Assembly: GCA_017386965.1 (NCBI GenBank)
Contig: JAFOGE010000204.1
Coordinates: 1 to 6,305 of the forward strand
Reading direction: 5' to 3'
DNA from: Clostridia bacterium
GTDB taxonomy: Bacteria > Bacillota > Clostridia > Oscillospirales > CAG-272
Length of the DNA stretch: 6,305 nt
Under the pieces are notes generated by a model. It saw nothing but the letters and a program-made list of their open reading frames with translations, made no database searches and had not been told where the DNA came from. Below are positions 5,459 to 6,305 of this stretch, one piece after another; the stretch's first letter is position 1; each line of letters opens with the position of its first letter. Position numbers and translations under genes: made by a program.

Positions 5459-6305
5459 TCCGCATTCTCAAATACGGCGAGGTCGCCAATCAGGATATTT
5501 TTGCCAGAGCCGTTCCGACGGTCAACGTTGAGAAAACGGTTGCAGGCATTCTTGCGGACGTTCGCCGCGAGGGTGATGCCGCGCTTTACCGCTATACCGA
5601 AAAATTCGACGGTGCGGCGCTCTCCTCTCTTGCGGTCAGTGAAGAGGAGATTGACGAGGCGATGGCCGTTGTGGAGCCGCGCTTTCTGGAGATCCTCGGA
5701 CAGGCAGCCGAAAATATTCGCGCCTTCCATGAGCGTCAGGTTCGTAACAGCTTTATCCTCAATCAGCAAAACGGGGTTGTGATCGGACAGAAGATCATTC
5801 CCGTGGACCGCGCGGGTCTTTACGTGCCCGGCGGCACCGCCGCCTATCCGTCTACCGTCCTCATGGATGCCATCCCTGCGAAGATCGCAGGCTGCCGCGA
5901 GGTCGTGATGGTCAGCCCCCCGAACAAGAAGGGCAAGATCAACCCCGTGATCCTTGCCGCCGCGCGCGTGGCGGGCATCGATCGCATCTTTAAGGTGGGT
6001 GGCGCACAGGCGATCGCCGCGCTTGCCTACGGCACCGAAAGCATCCCGAAGGTGGATAAGATCGTGGGTCCCGGCAATGCCTTCGTTGCCGAGGCGAAAA
6101 AGCAGGTCTTTGGCACGGTGTCGATCGATATGATCGCCGGCCCGAGCGAGATCCTTGTGCTTGCCGACGGCAAGAGCAATCCGCGCCACGTGGCGGCAGA
6201 TCTTCTCTCGCAAGCAGAGCATGACAGAATGGCAAGCGCCGTGCTGGTGACCGATTCTGCCGCTCTTGCCGAGGCTGTTTCTGCCGAGATCGAGCGGCAG
6301 ATCCC
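5455..6305 (+). CDS. hisD: Histidinol dehydrogenase, 3' end cut by window edge
   Basis: NAD- and zinc-dependent enzyme that oxidises histidinol through histidinal to histidine, the last two steps of the pathway. 283 residues are visible of about 430 usual. Seen: an N-terminal helical part with VRREGDAALYRYTEKFDG (36-53), the nucleotide-binding region GQKIIPVDRAGLYVPGGTAA (111-130) and YPSTVLMDAIPAKIAG (131-146), VGGAQAIAALAYGTESIPKV (181-200), VGPGNAFVAEAKK (204-216), AGPSEILVLAD (228-238), and LLSQAEHD (250-257) whose Q253 and H256 correspond to the first two zinc ligands known from E. coli HisD. The remaining ligands (Asp and His) and the catalytic Glu-His pair lie beyond the window. The ATG at 5455 overlaps the hisG stop (ATGA), with GGAGG at 5443-5447 and a 7-nt spacer. 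The reading frame is open to the last base; further his genes probably follow. Confidence 0.96.
   Translation, partial: MIRILKYGEVANQDIFARAVPTVNVEKTVAGILADVRREGDAALYRYTEKFDGAALSSLAVSEEEIDEAMAVVEPRFLEILGQAAENIRAFHERQVRNSFILNQQNGVVIGQKIIPVDRAGLYVPGGTAAYPSTVLMDAIPAKIAGCREVVMVSPPNKKGKINPVILAAARVAGIDRIFKVGGAQAIAALAYGTESIPKVDKIVGPGNAFVAEAKKQVFGTVSIDMIAGPSEILVLADGKSNPRHVAADLLSQAEHDRMASAVLVTDSAALAEAVSAEIERQI

Noticed and set aside
5197..6222. 341-codon minus-strand open frame across hisG and hisD
   Set aside because: It is antisense to two strongly supported his genes, and its composition is typical of a reverse-complement shadow.
1..6305. CRISPR array, insertion sequence, tRNA or rRNA
   Set aside because: No regularly spaced direct repeats, transposase motifs, terminal inverted repeats or tRNA/rRNA-like stretches were seen on either strand.

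Overview
The window looks like a piece of chromosome from an anaerobic member of the Clostridia (Firmicutes), probably an uncultured gut-type lineage with moderately high GC. The reasons are the split HisZ plus short-form HisG ATP phosphoribosyltransferase, a YerC-type TrpR-related regulator heading a his operon, a ferredoxin-domain [FeFe] hydrogenase with group B-like motifs, strong AGGAGG-type ribosome binding sites, tightly overlapping genes, and consensus TTGACA/TATAAT promoters in AT-rich spacers. The genus cannot be read from the sequence.

Layout. (1) Bases 1-728, minus strand: the 5' two-thirds of a branched-chain amino acid aminotransferase gene (ilvE), with a consensus promoter at 812-840 and a leader of about 77 nt. 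(2) Bases 729-1025: a divergent intergenic region holding the ilvE promoter, an 18-nt polypyrimidine mirror repeat, a hairpin followed by a T run, and the promoter of the next operon. (3) Bases 1026-3207, plus strand: a two-gene operon whose reading frames overlap by 8 nt. It encodes a small APH-fold (choline/aminoglycoside kinase-like) phosphotransferase of unknown substrate and a 478-residue [FeFe] hydrogenase with group B-like H-cluster motifs. It closes with a perfect 19-bp stem terminator at 3215-3261. (4) Bases 3262-3415: an AT-rich control region with a 22-bp near-palindrome and a consensus promoter that contains repeated elements suitable as operator half-sites. (5) Bases 3416 to the window end, plus strand: the start of a histidine biosynthesis operon, yerC/hisR-like regulator, hisZ, hisG and hisD (cut by the window end). 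Every junction overlaps (4 nt, 8 or 17 nt, 4 nt).

How the genes work together. HisZ and short HisG form the enzyme for the first step of histidine synthesis (ATP + PRPP to phosphoribosyl-ATP), and HisD performs the last two oxidations to histidine. The small TrpR-like protein in front is the natural candidate to control the operon. IlvE makes or breaks down leucine, isoleucine and valine. The hydrogenase would handle or sense H2 with ferredoxin-type electron transfer; no HydE, HydF or HydG maturase gene is in the window. The least explained item is the coupling of an APH-like kinase, with an unusual glycine-free N-terminal loop, to the hydrogenase. I see no mobile element, CRISPR array, tRNA or rRNA.
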